A stretch of 64,000 nucleotides of DNA, from the NCBI GenBank assembly GCA_963704355.1, contig OY969891.1, forward strand, positions 2,480,001 to 2,544,000. Reading direction: 5' to 3'. The stretch comes from Bog-473 sp963704355. GTDB taxonomy: Bacteria; Actinomycetota; Acidimicrobiia; Acidimicrobiales; RAAP-2. Made by a program: the position numbers and the translations under genes. This document shows, one piece after another, positions 53,168 through 62,641 of this stretch (positions are counted from its first letter, which is position 1; the number at the start of each line of letters is the position of its first letter). The notes beneath the pieces were generated by a model, which worked only from the letters and a program-made list of their open reading frames with translations, was not told the origin of the DNA and searched no databases.

Positions 53168-54208
53168 TCAGCGCAAAGAACCGATCCCGAGTGAACCATC
53201 TGAGTCTCGCGGCGACGCTGGAGTCGAACCCGCGCCGCCGGATTCGATGGCCGAGAGGCTTTCGAGCAGCGGCAGGGACGGAACGAAGTACAGCGAGCCC
53301 GTCATTGCCGTGGAGAAGTCCAAAATTCGGTCGTAGGTACCCTCAGGACGACCCACGAACATGTTCTGCAGCATCTGTTCGGTGGTGCCCGGGTCTCGCG
53401 CGTAGCCGATGAAGTACGTGCCGAACTCGCCCGCGGCCGCGCTGCCGAACGGCATGTTGTCCCGGAGGATTTGGACCTGTTCGCCATCCACTTCGATCAC
53501 GTTCAAGGTGATGTGGGCATTGGGCGGCTTGACCGCGTCATCGAACTCAATGTCTTCCAGCTTGGTCCGGCCGATGACCGATTCCTGCTCCTCCACCGAG
53601 AGTCCGTGCCAGGCGTCGAGGTCGTGGAGATACTTCTGGACGATGACGTAGCTCCCGCCGGCGTAGTCAGGATCCTCGTCGCCGATGATGGCGGCCTCGG
53701 CCACGGCGGCTCCAACCGGGTTCTCGGTACCGTCGACGAATCCGAGGAGGTCACGGGCCTCGAAATAACGGAAGCCATGGACTTCGTCGGCGCTCGAGAC
53801 GCTGGGGCCGAGTCGATCGAGGATGGTCCTCGCCAACTCGAAGCACAGATCGAAGCGCGCCGCCCGGATGTGGAACAGGAGATCCCCCGGTGTCGACGGC
53901 GCCACCCTCGACCCGGCCTCAATGGCCCGAAACGTGTGCAGCGCAGACGGTCGTGTGCTCGGTCGCGCCGGCGCCACGACCCGATCCCACGCCTCCGAGC
54001 CGATGCCCACGACACACGAGAGCTCTCCTTCCAGGTCGCGAAAGCCGATGGAGCGGACCAGGGCGCCGATGTCCTCGCCCATCGCTCGCATCGCCGCATC
54101 ACCGTCGTCGCCGGGCCGGATCGTGACGACGAGGAAGATGGCGGCACTGGTCAACGGAGCGAGCACCCGTTGAGGTTCGGGTTCGGAGTTCTCGGCGGGC
54201 GGTGGCAT
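53168..54208 (-). CDS. DyP-type peroxidase with encapsulin targeting tail
   Basis: 346 residues, dimeric ferredoxin-like heme peroxidase. GFVDGTENPVG holds the catalytic Asp, AHITLNVIEVDG the proximal His, LRDNMPFGS the distal Arg. The C-terminus is a Gly/Ser/Pro linker followed by DSDGSLGIGSLR, matching the encapsulin cargo-loading peptide found on DyP proteins. Predicted to be packaged in an encapsulin nanocompartment, but no shell gene is adjacent. Last of a three-gene run with ftsH and GHMP kinase. Confidence 0.88.
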   Translation of the reverse strand: MPPPAENSEPEPQRVLAPLTSAAIFLVVTIRPGDDGDAAMRAMGEDIGALVRSIGFRDLEGELSCVVGIGSEAWDRVVAPARPSTRPSALHTFRAIEAGSRVAPSTPGDLLFHIRAARFDLCFELARTILDRLGPSVSSADEVHGFRYFEARDLLGFVDGTENPVGAAVAEAAIIGDEDPDYAGGSYVIVQKYLHDLDAWHGLSVEEQESVIGRTKLEDIEFDDAVKPPNAHITLNVIEVDGEQVQILRDNMPFGSAAAGEFGTYFIGYARDPGTTEQMLQNMFVGRPEGTYDRILDFSTAMTGSLYFVPSLPLLESLSAIESGGAGSTPASPRDSDGSLGIGSLR

Positions 54209-54268
54209 GATCGCTGGACACTACGCCGAACCACCCGAGACCGTCCCGGTGCGGTTGGAGAGCCCAGG

Positions 54269-55324
54269 TCACCGCCCGGGCCTTTCCTCCCAGACCCTCA
54301 CACCTTCACGGGTGATCGTCGTCGGTACGACCTCGAACAACGGATCGGCCTGGAGAACGCAGTTCCGCAGCCGTGCCGGGGACTCGGCCTTGGCGTCGCA
54401 CAGGAGGGTGACGCTTCCGCCCTCCCCGCCGGCGCCGTTGACCTTCCAGCCCGCGGCACCGGCCGCCACCGCCGTGTCGATGACGACTTGGGCGTGTGCG
54501 CCGACGAGATCCGGATGCAGCTGTCGCTGCAGCTCGGTGTTCGCCGTCATGGCGCGGCCGAGCGCCTCGAAGTCCGCGTGGCACACCGCGTCCCGAGCCT
54601 CGGCGGCAGCCTGGCGCAGCCCCTCGAGCACGGACGCGTTCTCGCGGTGCCCGGCCCGTTCGGCGATCACGCGGTCGTGCACGTCGGAGGAGCGATGCGG
54701 CCGCCCGAGGCAGACCAGCACGAGGCGCCGTGCGAGCTCCTGGCGCACGCCCTCGGGCACCCGGATCTGGGTCACCGTCGCCTGCGGGTACGCCGGGATC
54801 TCGATGTCGTTGATACCGCCGTAGGCGGCGCACAGCTGATCCTGGACGCCTGATTGCAGCCCGAGTCGTTCGACCTCAATCCTGTGGGCGGTCATCGCGA
54901 TCTCGTGGGCCGTCATGCGACCTGGGGTGAGCGCGTCAAGGGCAGCGATGAGGGCGACCGACGTCGCCGCCGACGTGCCGGTCGAGCTCCCGGGAGGCAC
55001 CCCTGAGCTGATGGAGATGTCGACCGACATGTCATCGGGCACACCGACTTCGTCGATGCCCGCCTCAATGAGCGGGTGGCGGTCCGGGAGGGCGCCCGGC
55101 GTCACGGCGTACCGGTCGCCGTAATTCTCGACGTGGATGCTCACCGGTTTCGCCTGGGCGTCGTTCGGCTCGACCCGGAGGCGCACCCGGACGTACGGGC
55201 TCACCCCGATGTTGAAGACACGGCCGTGACGGGCGAACCACGTGTCGGTCCAGCCGCCGTTGTCGCAGATCCGGATTGGCGCCACCGCCCTGATGACGCG
55301 GGCCCGGGGAGAGGCTCCGCCCAT
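54269..55324 (-). CDS. GHMP kinase (heptose/fucose kinase-like)
   Basis: 351 residues from ATG 55324 (start uncertain). N-terminal APIRICDNGGWTDTWFA binds the sugar. The ATP loop is SSGVPPGSSTGTSAATSVAL and the C-terminal motif WKVNGAGGEGGSVTLL. Resembles D-glycero-D-manno-heptose 7-phosphate kinase and L-fucokinase-type enzymes. Supplies a sugar 1-phosphate or bisphosphate for envelope glycans. 71 bases after ftsH. Confidence 0.8.
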   Translation of the reverse strand: MGGASPRARVIRAVAPIRICDNGGWTDTWFARHGRVFNIGVSPYVRVRLRVEPNDAQAKPVSIHVENYGDRYAVTPGALPDRHPLIEAGIDEVGVPDDMSVDISISSGVPPGSSTGTSAATSVALIAALDALTPGRMTAHEIAMTAHRIEVERLGLQSGVQDQLCAAYGGINDIEIPAYPQATVTQIRVPEGVRQELARRLVLVCLGRPHRSSDVHDRVIAERAGHRENASVLEGLRQAAAEARDAVCHADFEALGRAMTANTELQRQLHPDLVGAHAQVVIDTAVAAGAAGWKVNGAGGEGGSVTLLCDAKAESPARLRNCVLQADPLFEVVPTTITREGVRVWEERPGR

Positions 55325-55395
55325 GACGACATCATGCACGACGCGATCGATCGTGCCCGCCGCCGGCCTGGCGCCGAGAGACGTACCCTGCCGCT

Positions 55396-57552
55396 CTACG
55401 CCGAGGTGCCGACCGCGTCGCGCTGGGGGGGCTGGCTGTCCGACGAAGGTGGTGCCGCCGGCACTCCTGCCGCCGCGTGTGCCGAGGCGGCGTCCAGCGT
55501 CTCGGCCTTCAGCAGCGCTTGCGCCAGGCTCTCCAGCTGCTTCCGGTGAGCCGTCAGGAGCTTTGTGACCTCTCCGTGGGCGTCCTCGATCAGACGCTGC
55601 ACCTGCTGGTCGATCAACCACATCGTGTGCTGCGAGACGTCGCTTGGTGACCCGAAAGGTCCTTGCTGCTCGTCGTCACCTGGGAGGAGGGTGACCGGGC
55701 CGAGCTCCTCGCTCATTCCCCAGCGACCGACCATCTGGCGCGCGATCTTGGTCAACTGCTGGATGTCCGACTCCGCACCGGTCGTGACCTTCCCGTAGAC
55801 CACTTCCTCTGCCACTCGGCCTCCGAGCGACACCTTGATCTGGGCCTTCAGCTCCTCGGAGGTGTAGGACACCCGGTCCGAATCCGGTGCGGAAAGGGTG
55901 ACGCCGAGCGCCAGCCCACGAGGAATGATCGAGACCTGGCGCACCGGGTCCGCGCCCGGGGTCAGCATCCCCACCAGGGCGTGACCCGACTCGTGGTAGG
56001 CCGTGCGTTCCTTGTCGGCCGGCAGGAGGACGATGCCGCGGGGGGCACCGAGGACGATCTTCTCCAGCGCGTCGCTCATGTCCTTTTGGTGCACCTGGTC
56101 CTCGCCCCGCCTCGCCGCCAGGAGCGCGGCTTCGTTGACGAGGTTGGCGAGGTCGGCGCCGACCATGCCCGGCGTCAGCGCAGCAATGGCGGCCAGGTCG
56201 ACGTCGGACGCCAGAGGCACCCCGCGCACGTGTACCGCCAGGATCTTCCGACGACCGGCCAGGTCGGGCATAGGGACGGCCACACGCCGGTCGAAGCGGC
56301 CCGGGCGCAACAACGCGGCGTCGAGGATCTCGGGCCGGTTCGTCGCACCCAGGACGATGACCGCCTCGTTGGACTCGAATCCGTCCATCTCGGTCAGGAT
56401 CTGATCGAGGGTCTGCTCGCGTTCGTCGTCAGCTCCCGAAAACGCTCCGCGTCGTGATCCGCCGATCGCATCGAGCTCGTCGATGAAGATGATCGCCGGC
56501 GCCGCCTCCTTCGCCTTCGCGAACAGGTCACGCACACGCGCCGCACCGACGCCCACTATCCCCTCGATGAATTCGGATGCGGCAATTTGGAAGAAGGCTG
56601 CGCTCGCCTCGCCGGCGACGGCTCGGGCCAGCAGCGTCTTGCCGGTGCCGGGCGGGCCGTACAGCAGCACGCCGCGCGGGATGCGCGCCCCGAGGCGCGT
56701 GTAGCGACCCGGGTTCTTCAAGAAGTCGACGATCTCGGTCAGTTCGGACTTGGCCTCGTCGATGCCGGCGACGTCGTCGAAGCTCACCGTGATCTTCTCG
56801 GGATCGACCCGCCTGGCCTGGGAGCGCCCGAAGTTGCCCAACGCACCGAGCCCCCCGCCGGCACCGCTCCTTGCCCGCGTCAACAGGAACCAGAAGAGGC
56901 CGATCAACAGGATCGTGGGCCCGAACCCGAGCAGCACCTCTTCCCACACCGGGGTGCTCGACGAGGTTGACTGCGCGTTGACCTGGACCTTGTGGGTTTG
57001 CAACAACTGCGCCAGCTGGTTGTTGTTCCAAAACGTGGGCACTTCCGTCGCGAAGAGGTTTGTCGCTGTCGCTTTCTTGTCGTTCGACGGGTACCGGAGC
57101 TTGCTCTTGAAGGTGCCCTGGATCGTGTTGCCGGTCGAGGAGATCGACTGCACCTTGCCGGCCTTCACCTGAGAGAGGAAGTACGGACTGAAGGGCACGG
57201 TCACCCGCGGGAGTGAGCCGGACTGCGACCCGAGGAGGGTGCCCCAGTTCAAGAGCAGGAGCAGCAGGAGCACGACCCAGAACCACCACAGGTGGTGCAC
57301 CGGGCGCTGGTTACCCTGACCCTGGCTCTGGCCTTCCGGCGCCCCCCGCCCGTCAGGGGCCGGGGCGACGTGCCAACCCCTCTTGTCGCGAGTCAGGGGT
57401 GGGGGAGGATTGTCCTTGCGCACCTGCCGGTCATCGGCCGGCCCGCTCTTCGGCTCCGGAGGTTCGGAGTCCTGGCTCGAGTCGCCATTGCGGGCGGCAG
57501 GGGTGGCGACGGGGCTGGTGGCATTCGAATCGCCCTCGCCTGACTCCACCAC
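55396..57552 (-). CDS. ftsH: ATP-dependent zinc metalloprotease FtsH
   Basis: 718 residues. A Pro/Gly-rich N-terminal extension of about 85 residues, TM1 WWFWVVLLLLLLLNW, an extracytoplasmic domain, and TM2 near residue 215. AAA ATPase: Walker A GPPGTGKT, Walker B IIFIDELDA, SRH ATNRPEILDAALLRPGRFDR. Zinc site HESGH and later Asp in TTGAESDIQQL. Degrades membrane and soluble proteins. The acidic/Pro-rich N-terminus is longer than in E. coli. Confidence 0.95.
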   Translation of the reverse strand: MVESGEGDSNATSPVATPAARNGDSSQDSEPPEPKSGPADDRQVRKDNPPPPLTRDKRGWHVAPAPDGRGAPEGQSQGQGNQRPVHHLWWFWVVLLLLLLLNWGTLLGSQSGSLPRVTVPFSPYFLSQVKAGKVQSISSTGNTIQGTFKSKLRYPSNDKKATATNLFATEVPTFWNNNQLAQLLQTHKVQVNAQSTSSSTPVWEEVLLGFGPTILLIGLFWFLLTRARSGAGGGLGALGNFGRSQARRVDPEKITVSFDDVAGIDEAKSELTEIVDFLKNPGRYTRLGARIPRGVLLYGPPGTGKTLLARAVAGEASAAFFQIAASEFIEGIVGVGAARVRDLFAKAKEAAPAIIFIDELDAIGGSRRGAFSGADDEREQTLDQILTEMDGFESNEAVIVLGATNRPEILDAALLRPGRFDRRVAVPMPDLAGRRKILAVHVRGVPLASDVDLAAIAALTPGMVGADLANLVNEAALLAARRGEDQVHQKDMSDALEKIVLGAPRGIVLLPADKERTAYHESGHALVGMLTPGADPVRQVSIIPRGLALGVTLSAPDSDRVSYTSEELKAQIKVSLGGRVAEEVVYGKVTTGAESDIQQLTKIARQMVGRWGMSEELGPVTLLPGDDEQQGPFGSPSDVSQHTMWLIDQQVQRLIEDAHGEVTKLLTAHRKQLESLAQALLKAETLDAASAHAAAGVPAAPPSSDSQPPQRDAVGTSA

Positions 57553-57749
57553 TGCACTCCTCCTTGAGGATCACCATATCCAGTCTCCTTCGCCCCGAAT
57601 CCGGTAGCGCCCGTCGGACACCCTGGTTTGCGGGCTTCCGACCGAGCTGAGGTCCTCGAACTTGCAGTTCGCCGAGGGTTTCGGTCCCCCAGGAGGCGTG
57701 AGGTCCGACGCCGGTCGGAAGGGGTGGCCGTCCGGGTCCTGCACCGCCT

Positions 57750-57956
57750 TCATCGGCGCGGCGGGGAGAGGCCCACCGCCCGGACGAAGCGGTTGATCTG
57801 GCGATTGCCCTCTCGGTAGATCACCCGGCGGGCCTCGCGCTGGGCGGCCGAGCCGGTGGCGCCCGAGAGCCCACCCCGCTGGTAGCCGTGCTCCACGGCC
57901 TCGATGTTCCCCAGGTCGCGCGCGAACCGGTAGAGCTGCGAGCGGGTCGTGCTCAT
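57750..57956 (-). CDS. Small basic hypothetical protein
   Basis: 68 residues, MSTTRSQLYRFARDLGNIEA start, helical and Arg-rich, ending INRFVRAVGLSPPRR. ATG 57956 overlaps the stop of the preceding gene as ATGA, so it is translationally coupled. Small basic proteins of this pattern are frequent in actinobacteria, but no function is known. Confidence 0.6.
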   Translation of the reverse strand: MSTTRSQLYRFARDLGNIEAVEHGYQRGGLSGATGSAAQREARRVIYREGNRQINRFVRAVGLSPPRR

Positions 57957-58225
57957 TGCGGAGCCTGCTCCTTCGCGGCCCGGTCGGCCAAAATGATGCG
58001 CTCGACGATGGAGCGCAGCCGCTCGGCGTCCTCGGTCTCCTCCATCAGCGCGAGGTCTTGCGGGCCCACGGCCACGCAGCCCAGGCCGTCGTCGTCGAAT
58101 GCGCTGACCCGCCACTCCATCCACGAGGTGCCGTCGGGATCGAGGCCGGCCACCTCGATCGCGTTGACGAGCGCCACCAGCTCGATCTGGCCTGCGGGAC
58201 TGACGTCGTATTCGATGAAGAGCAT
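57953..58225 (-). CDS. Small conserved hypothetical protein
   Basis: 90 residues from ATG 58225 (AAGGGG about 8 bases upstream). MLFIEYDVSPAGQIELVALV, SWMEWRVSAFDDDGLGCVAV and a helical C-terminus (RLRSIVERIILADRAA) suggest a small alpha/beta domain. No family recognised. First gene of a two-gene operon upstream of ftsH. Confidence 0.55.
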   Translation of the reverse strand: MLFIEYDVSPAGQIELVALVNAIEVAGLDPDGTSWMEWRVSAFDDDGLGCVAVGPQDLALMEETEDAERLRSIVERIILADRAAKEQAPQ

Positions 58226-58300
58226 CCACCGGCCCCTTTTCCGTCGAACACCGGGCACCTTACGGCAGGCGCGCGCCGGCTCGTGGCGCCGTTGGGGCGT

Positions 58301-59062
58301 TCAGCCCGGGAGCCGCCTCCACGCCGCTTGCGGGAGCAGGCGGAACGCGGCGAAGACGAAGCGCAGCGCGCCGGGTGACCAGATCACGGTCTGGTCCCGT
58401 CCGAGTCCGCGCAGCACGTCCTTCGCCACCCGGTCCGGGCCGACCGCGAAGGGCGCCACGGGGCGCCCCTCCGTCATCTTCGTGTGGACGAACCCGGGCC
58501 GCACGACGTGCACCGACGCCCCCGTGCCCCGCATCGCCTCGCTGAGGCCGAGCGCGAAAGTGTCGAGGCCCGCCTTGGTCGAGCCGTAGAGGAAGTTGGC
58601 GCGCCGCACGCGGTAGCCCGCCACCGAGGAGAGCACCACGATCCGACCGTGCCCCTGGTCGCGCAGGCGGGTCGCCGCGGCGGTCAACGCCGCCGCGGGC
58701 CACGTCAGATTGACCGTGACCATCTGCGCCACGCGGTCGGGGTCGTGCTCGTCCTCGTCTTGGTGGCCCAGTTCGCCGACCGCCATGAGCACGAGGTCCA
58801 CCGGTTCGCCGGCCGCCTCGAAGCACCGGGTGACGACCTTCTCGGCGTCACCGGTGGTCGCGGCGTCGAAGGGCACGGTCTCGACCCGTTCGACGGTGGC
58901 CCGAATCTCCCGGCTCGCCCGCTCGAGGGCGGCCCCGTCGCGACCCGCCAGCACGACGGAGCGGCACCGCTCCTTGGCCAGGAGCATGAGGATCTCCCGC
59001 GCCATGTCGGAGGTGCCGCCCAGGACGACGACCGACTGCGGGTGGCCGAACGCGTCGTTCAC
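58301..59062 (-). CDS. dprE2: Decaprenylphosphoryl-2-keto-beta-D-erythro-pentose reductase
   Basis: 253 residues, short-chain dehydrogenase with cofactor loop VVLGGTSDMAREILMLLA and active site SSVAGYRVRRANFLYGSTKA (Ser, Tyr and Lys in the usual spacing). Position after dprE1 and the sequence style identify DprE2, which reduces the 2-keto intermediate to decaprenylphosphoryl-D-arabinose with NADH. GTG 59062 overlaps the dprE1 stop as GTGA. Inner face of the membrane or periplasm, with DprE1. Confidence 0.9.
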   Translation of the reverse strand: MNDAFGHPQSVVVLGGTSDMAREILMLLAKERCRSVVLAGRDGAALERASREIRATVERVETVPFDAATTGDAEKVVTRCFEAAGEPVDLVLMAVGELGHQDEDEHDPDRVAQMVTVNLTWPAAALTAAATRLRDQGHGRIVVLSSVAGYRVRRANFLYGSTKAGLDTFALGLSEAMRGTGASVHVVRPGFVHTKMTEGRPVAPFAVGPDRVAKDVLRGLGRDQTVIWSPGALRFVFAAFRLLPQAAWRRLPG

Positions 59063-60450
59063 GGCGTGAGGCCCAGGCGGCGTGACAGGTCGGACGAGAG
59101 CACCGCTTCGGGGTCGACGCGGCGTGCCACCGCGTACAGCTCAGAGACCCGCGGGTACATCGTTTCGACCAGTTCGGGTCGCAACCGGGCGTCCTTGGCC
59201 AGGTAGACGCGACCGCCTGCCCCGGCCACCACGTCGTCGAGGCGGTCGAGGAGTCCGGGGAGCGGAGGTGGTCCCAGCGGGAAGTCCAGAGCCAGCGTCC
59301 AACCCTCCTGGCTGAAAGAGAGCGGCCCTGGAGTGCCGGGGCCGAAGCGCTTCAGGACGGCGAGGAACGACGGCAGGCCCGAGGACCCGATCATGCCGAC
59401 CGCCTCCTCGACGATGTCGCCCCGCTCCGGAGGGACGGCGAACTGATACTGCACGAAGCCGCCGGGGCCGTAGAGCAAGTTCCAGCTCTCGACGCCGTCG
59501 AGCGGATGGAAGAAGGCGGTCAGCGGCCGGATCGCCCCCTCGGACGTCGAAGACGCCCGAAACCAGGCTTCGTTGAGCGCGCGGACCGACAGCCGGTTGA
59601 CGAGCCGGCCGGGGACCGGACGCGGCACGCGCAGTCCGGGGCGCACCGGGATCTCCCGGCTCCGGGCCCGGAGGCGGCCGGGGAGCGAGGCCGACGGCGC
59701 GTGGTCGCCCCTCGTGAGAATCGACGGGATCGCATGGTCACGCCGGCCGAGGCAGTCGAGCCACGCCACGCTGTAGCGGTACTGGTGGTCGGTCGACTCC
59801 ATTGTCGCCATCAGATCCCCGAGGCGGGTGAACCGCCGGGTGTCCACCGCGACCCACGACGTCTCGAGAGGGGTCAGCCGCAGCGTCGCCGCGACCACCA
59901 CCCCGGTCAGCCCCATGCCGCCTGCGGTGGCCCAGAAGAGCTCGGGGTCGCGCTCGGGGGAGACGGTCGACGTGCCGGTCGGGGTGACGATCGTCATCGA
60001 CGCGACGTGCCGGACGAAGCTGCCGTCACGGTGATGGTTCTTGCCGTGGACGTCGGCCGCGATGGCGCCGCCGACGGTCACGTAGCGCGTCCCTGGGGTC
60101 ACGGCGACGAACCAGCCGGCGGGGATGATCTGGCGCATCAGGTCGTGGAGGCTGACGCCGGCACCGACCTCGATGGTGCCGGCGTCGGGGTCGAGGACGC
60201 CGATGCGCGCAAATCCGCCGAGCTCGATGGTGAGCCCGCCGCTGCACTGGGCGGCGTCGCCGTAGCTCCGCCCGAGGCCGCGCGCGATCGCGCCGCCGGT
60301 GGCCGTGGCGAGTGCCACTTGGAGCGACGCCGCGTCGTTTGGGCGGGCGACGGTGGTGCGGGCGGCTGCGGTCCTGCCCCAACCGCTGAGGGACCGCGTG
60401 GAGTGCTCGATGCCGACGCTGACGTCAGGACGGAGGGCGGTCACGCTCAC
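59059..60450 (-). CDS. dprE1: Decaprenylphosphoryl-beta-D-ribose 2'-oxidase
   Basis: 463 residues, FAD-linked oxidase of the VAO type. FAD-binding ARGLGRSYGDAAQCSGG and VHGKNHHRDGSFVRH, C-terminal YLAKDARLRPELVETMYPRV with the catalytic Lys. Residue 387, in GWTLALDFPLG, is Ala; in M. tuberculosis DprE1 this is Cys387, the covalent target of benzothiazinones. GTG 60450 overlaps the UbiA stop as GTGA. Oxidises decaprenylphosphoryl-ribose for arabinan synthesis. Confidence 0.92.
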   Translation of the reverse strand: MSVTALRPDVSVGIEHSTRSLSGWGRTAAARTTVARPNDAASLQVALATATGGAIARGLGRSYGDAAQCSGGLTIELGGFARIGVLDPDAGTIEVGAGVSLHDLMRQIIPAGWFVAVTPGTRYVTVGGAIAADVHGKNHHRDGSFVRHVASMTIVTPTGTSTVSPERDPELFWATAGGMGLTGVVVAATLRLTPLETSWVAVDTRRFTRLGDLMATMESTDHQYRYSVAWLDCLGRRDHAIPSILTRGDHAPSASLPGRLRARSREIPVRPGLRVPRPVPGRLVNRLSVRALNEAWFRASSTSEGAIRPLTAFFHPLDGVESWNLLYGPGGFVQYQFAVPPERGDIVEEAVGMIGSSGLPSFLAVLKRFGPGTPGPLSFSQEGWTLALDFPLGPPPLPGLLDRLDDVVAGAGGRVYLAKDARLRPELVETMYPRVSELYAVARRVDPEAVLSSDLSRRLGLTP

Positions 60451-61406
60451 GCGTAGAGCCCGACAGCCATGAGCCCGGTCCACACCAAGGCGTAGGCCTG
60501 CAGGAGGTGGTCGCGGAGTGCCAGTTGCTCTGGCTCCCCGCCATGCCCGGCATCGAGCAGGCGGAAGATGTGCAGGACGGAAAGCACGAGCGGGATCACG
60601 GTCAGTTCGATCCAGACGACGTGGTGGCCCGCCGCAAGGAGGCCGGTCCGGTCGAAGGCCCAGAGGCAGTACGTGGCGACGGTCACCGAGGCCGCAATGG
60701 TGAGGGTCGACCGGAGGAACGACTCGGTGTACTGGTCGAGCACAGCCCGGTGTTCGCCCCGGTCCGGGCCGAGCCGTGCGTACTCCGCGTAGCGCTTCCC
60801 GGTCACGACGAAGAGCGCGGCGAACGAGGTGAAGACCAGGAACCAGTTCGTGAGGTGCACCTGCGCGACGACGCCCCCTGCGATCGCCCGCAACACGAAA
60901 CCGGCAGCGACCACCGCGAGCTCCACGACCGGCTCTCGCTTGAGACGGAGGCTGTAGGCGATGCTCAGCCCGGCGTAGACCGCGACCACGGCGGCAAATG
61001 CCCAGGGGCCGATGGCCACGGCGGTTGCGGCGCCGACGGCGATGAGGCCGACGCCGGCGCCGAGGGCGACCCGAGGGCTCAGGGCGCCGCTGGCCACGGG
61101 CCGCCGCTGCTTGACCGGGTGGAATCGGTCCGACTCGGCGTCGATGACGTCGTTGATCAGGTACGTGCCGGACGCGACCACGCAGAAGACGAAGAACGCG
61201 CCGATGACCCGGACGGTGGTCGGCCAGTGGCCGAGCACGGCGGCGGCGGCGGGGGCCATGAAGACCAGCAGGTTCTTGGTCCACTGTGCGGGGCGCATGG
61301 CGCGCAGGATGAGCGCCGGGGTGCTGCGCTCGCGATCGAGCACGAGGGGCTCCGGGATTGCCTGGACGGGCTGCCCGCGGCGACGCGCCGGATCGAGCGA
61401 CGTCAC
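60447..61406 (-). CDS. UbiA-type decaprenyl-phosphate phosphoribosyltransferase
   Basis: 319 residues, eight or nine TM helices. The aspartate-rich motif LINDVIDAESDRFHPVKQRR and the second motif (AYSLRLKREPVVEL) match Rv3806c-type DPPR synthases. Joins 5-phosphoribosyl diphosphate to decaprenyl phosphate, the first step to DPA. Start overlaps the preceding stop as ATGA and its own stop overlaps dprE1. Cytoplasmic membrane. Confidence 0.9.
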   Translation of the reverse strand: MTSLDPARRRGQPVQAIPEPLVLDRERSTPALILRAMRPAQWTKNLLVFMAPAAAAVLGHWPTTVRVIGAFFVFCVVASGTYLINDVIDAESDRFHPVKQRRPVASGALSPRVALGAGVGLIAVGAATAVAIGPWAFAAVVAVYAGLSIAYSLRLKREPVVELAVVAAGFVLRAIAGGVVAQVHLTNWFLVFTSFAALFVVTGKRYAEYARLGPDRGEHRAVLDQYTESFLRSTLTIAASVTVATYCLWAFDRTGLLAAGHHVVWIELTVIPLVLSVLHIFRLLDAGHGGEPEQLALRDHLLQAYALVWTGLMAVGLYA

Positions 61407-62641
61407 GACGGGCCACCCGCCGCGGACATGGTGATGAAGTCACGCGCCCACCACGACTCGAAGTAGCGACCGGGCGTTCCGGTCATGCCCGAGAGCAGCT
61501 CCGTTCCGTTTGCCGCGGAGGCCGATCCTGTCGCAGTGGTCGGCCGGTACGTGCTGAAGTTCACCCAGTCGGTGTTGATGTCGAGCTCCATCGCCCGGAT
61601 GGCGCCCGCCCGGACCAGCAGGTTGGCCAGGTCGAGGACGTCGAGGCCCGGTCCGCCCACGTAGACCAAGGCGCCGTCGGCCGTCACTCCGAGTCCCGAG
61701 CGCCACACGTAGAGGGCGTTCCCGAGCGTCGCACCCCATTCGGTCGAGTTGGCGTCGTAGGCAGCGGGGACGACCTGGCCGTTGTCCACCAGCAGGTCGA
61801 GGTTCTGGCGCACCGACACCACGGTCGGGCCCATCGACACGTCGCGACCCCACTGCCCGACTGTCGACGAACCGTTGCTGTACACGACGAAGGAGGCGGC
61901 GCCCGTGCGCAGAGGGTCGATGACCTTGCCGTCGGTGTAGTAACCGCCTTCGGCATCCGACATGAGGAAGCCGGCGTTGAACGCGGCGACCAGTGACGAC
62001 GCGCCGGCCGCTGGCACGGGCGCCGTGTGCGAGAACGGACCGCCGCCGGGGATCTGGCTGCCGGAATACAGCGTGGCATGGAGCAGCTTCGTGTCCATCC
62101 ACGCCACGCCCACGACGTAGCTCGTGTGGATCGCGCTCGGCCGCAACATCGTCTCGTACACAGCGGGCAGTCCGTCGACCAGGCGGCCGGCGGGCGACCA
62201 TTGGCCTTCGCCGCTGATGGCGGGACTGACGATCGGGGCGATCGGCGCGGGAGGCGTCAGGTGGGCCACCGCGACCGTGGGCGGCGCAGTCGTGACGGTC
62301 TTCGGCTTGTGGATTGTGCCGGCAGCCAGCGCGCCACCGATCTTCGGCTGGTGGTGGGAGTACCACTCGTTCTCCGTCCAGTTGACGACGGAGGCGCCAC
62401 CGTGTTCCCGGACCCACTCGGCGAAGCGTGCGCTGTACGAACTCCCCAAGGCAGGATTCGTCAGCGCCCCACCGATCGACACCGCCAACCAGATCAGCAG
62501 CACGCTCAAAATGACGGCGACGACGGCCAGCACGCGTCGCCGACGGTGGACCCGCGACTTCGACCAGCGAGACCGGCGGTGCTGAGGCGGACGGGGCGAA
62601 GGGCGCGCTTCATCGAGCTCTTCGAGCGGAGGGCTCAGCAT
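61403..62641 (-). CDS. Membrane-anchored phosphodiester glycosidase (NAGPA-like) family protein
   Basis: 412 residues from ATG 62641 (GGAG five bases upstream). Basic N-terminus, one TM anchor (VLAVVAVILSVLLIWLAVSI) and an extracytoplasmic domain with AAFNAGFLMSDAEGGYYTDG, typical of the NAGPA/phosphodiester glycosidase fold, and AGAIRAMELDINTDWVNFST. It may cleave or modify a polyprenyl- or glycan-linked phosphodiester. Its start overlaps the ferredoxin stop by 7 bases; its stop overlaps UbiA. Confidence 0.8.
   Translation of the reverse strand: MLSPPLEELDEARPSPRPPQHRRSRWSKSRVHRRRRVLAVVAVILSVLLIWLAVSIGGALTNPALGSSYSARFAEWVREHGGASVVNWTENEWYSHHQPKIGGALAAGTIHKPKTVTTAPPTVAVAHLTPPAPIAPIVSPAISGEGQWSPAGRLVDGLPAVYETMLRPSAIHTSYVVGVAWMDTKLLHATLYSGSQIPGGGPFSHTAPVPAAGASSLVAAFNAGFLMSDAEGGYYTDGKVIDPLRTGAASFVVYSNGSSTVGQWGRDVSMGPTVVSVRQNLDLLVDNGQVVPAAYDANSTEWGATLGNALYVWRSGLGVTADGALVYVGGPGLDVLDLANLLVRAGAIRAMELDINTDWVNFSTYRPTTATGSASAANGTELLSGMTGTPGRYFESWWARDFITMSAAGGPS

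Noticed and set aside
53195..53245. T-arm-like sequence on the minus strand in the DyP C-terminus
   Set aside because: It codes for a Gly/Ser/Pro linker before the encapsulin tail; the T-stem pairs poorly and there is no anticodon arm.
52989..53336. Collagen-like frame (Gly-Pro-Xaa)
   Set aside because: Produced by the 9-bp minisatellite in several frames; no ribosome binding site or domain.
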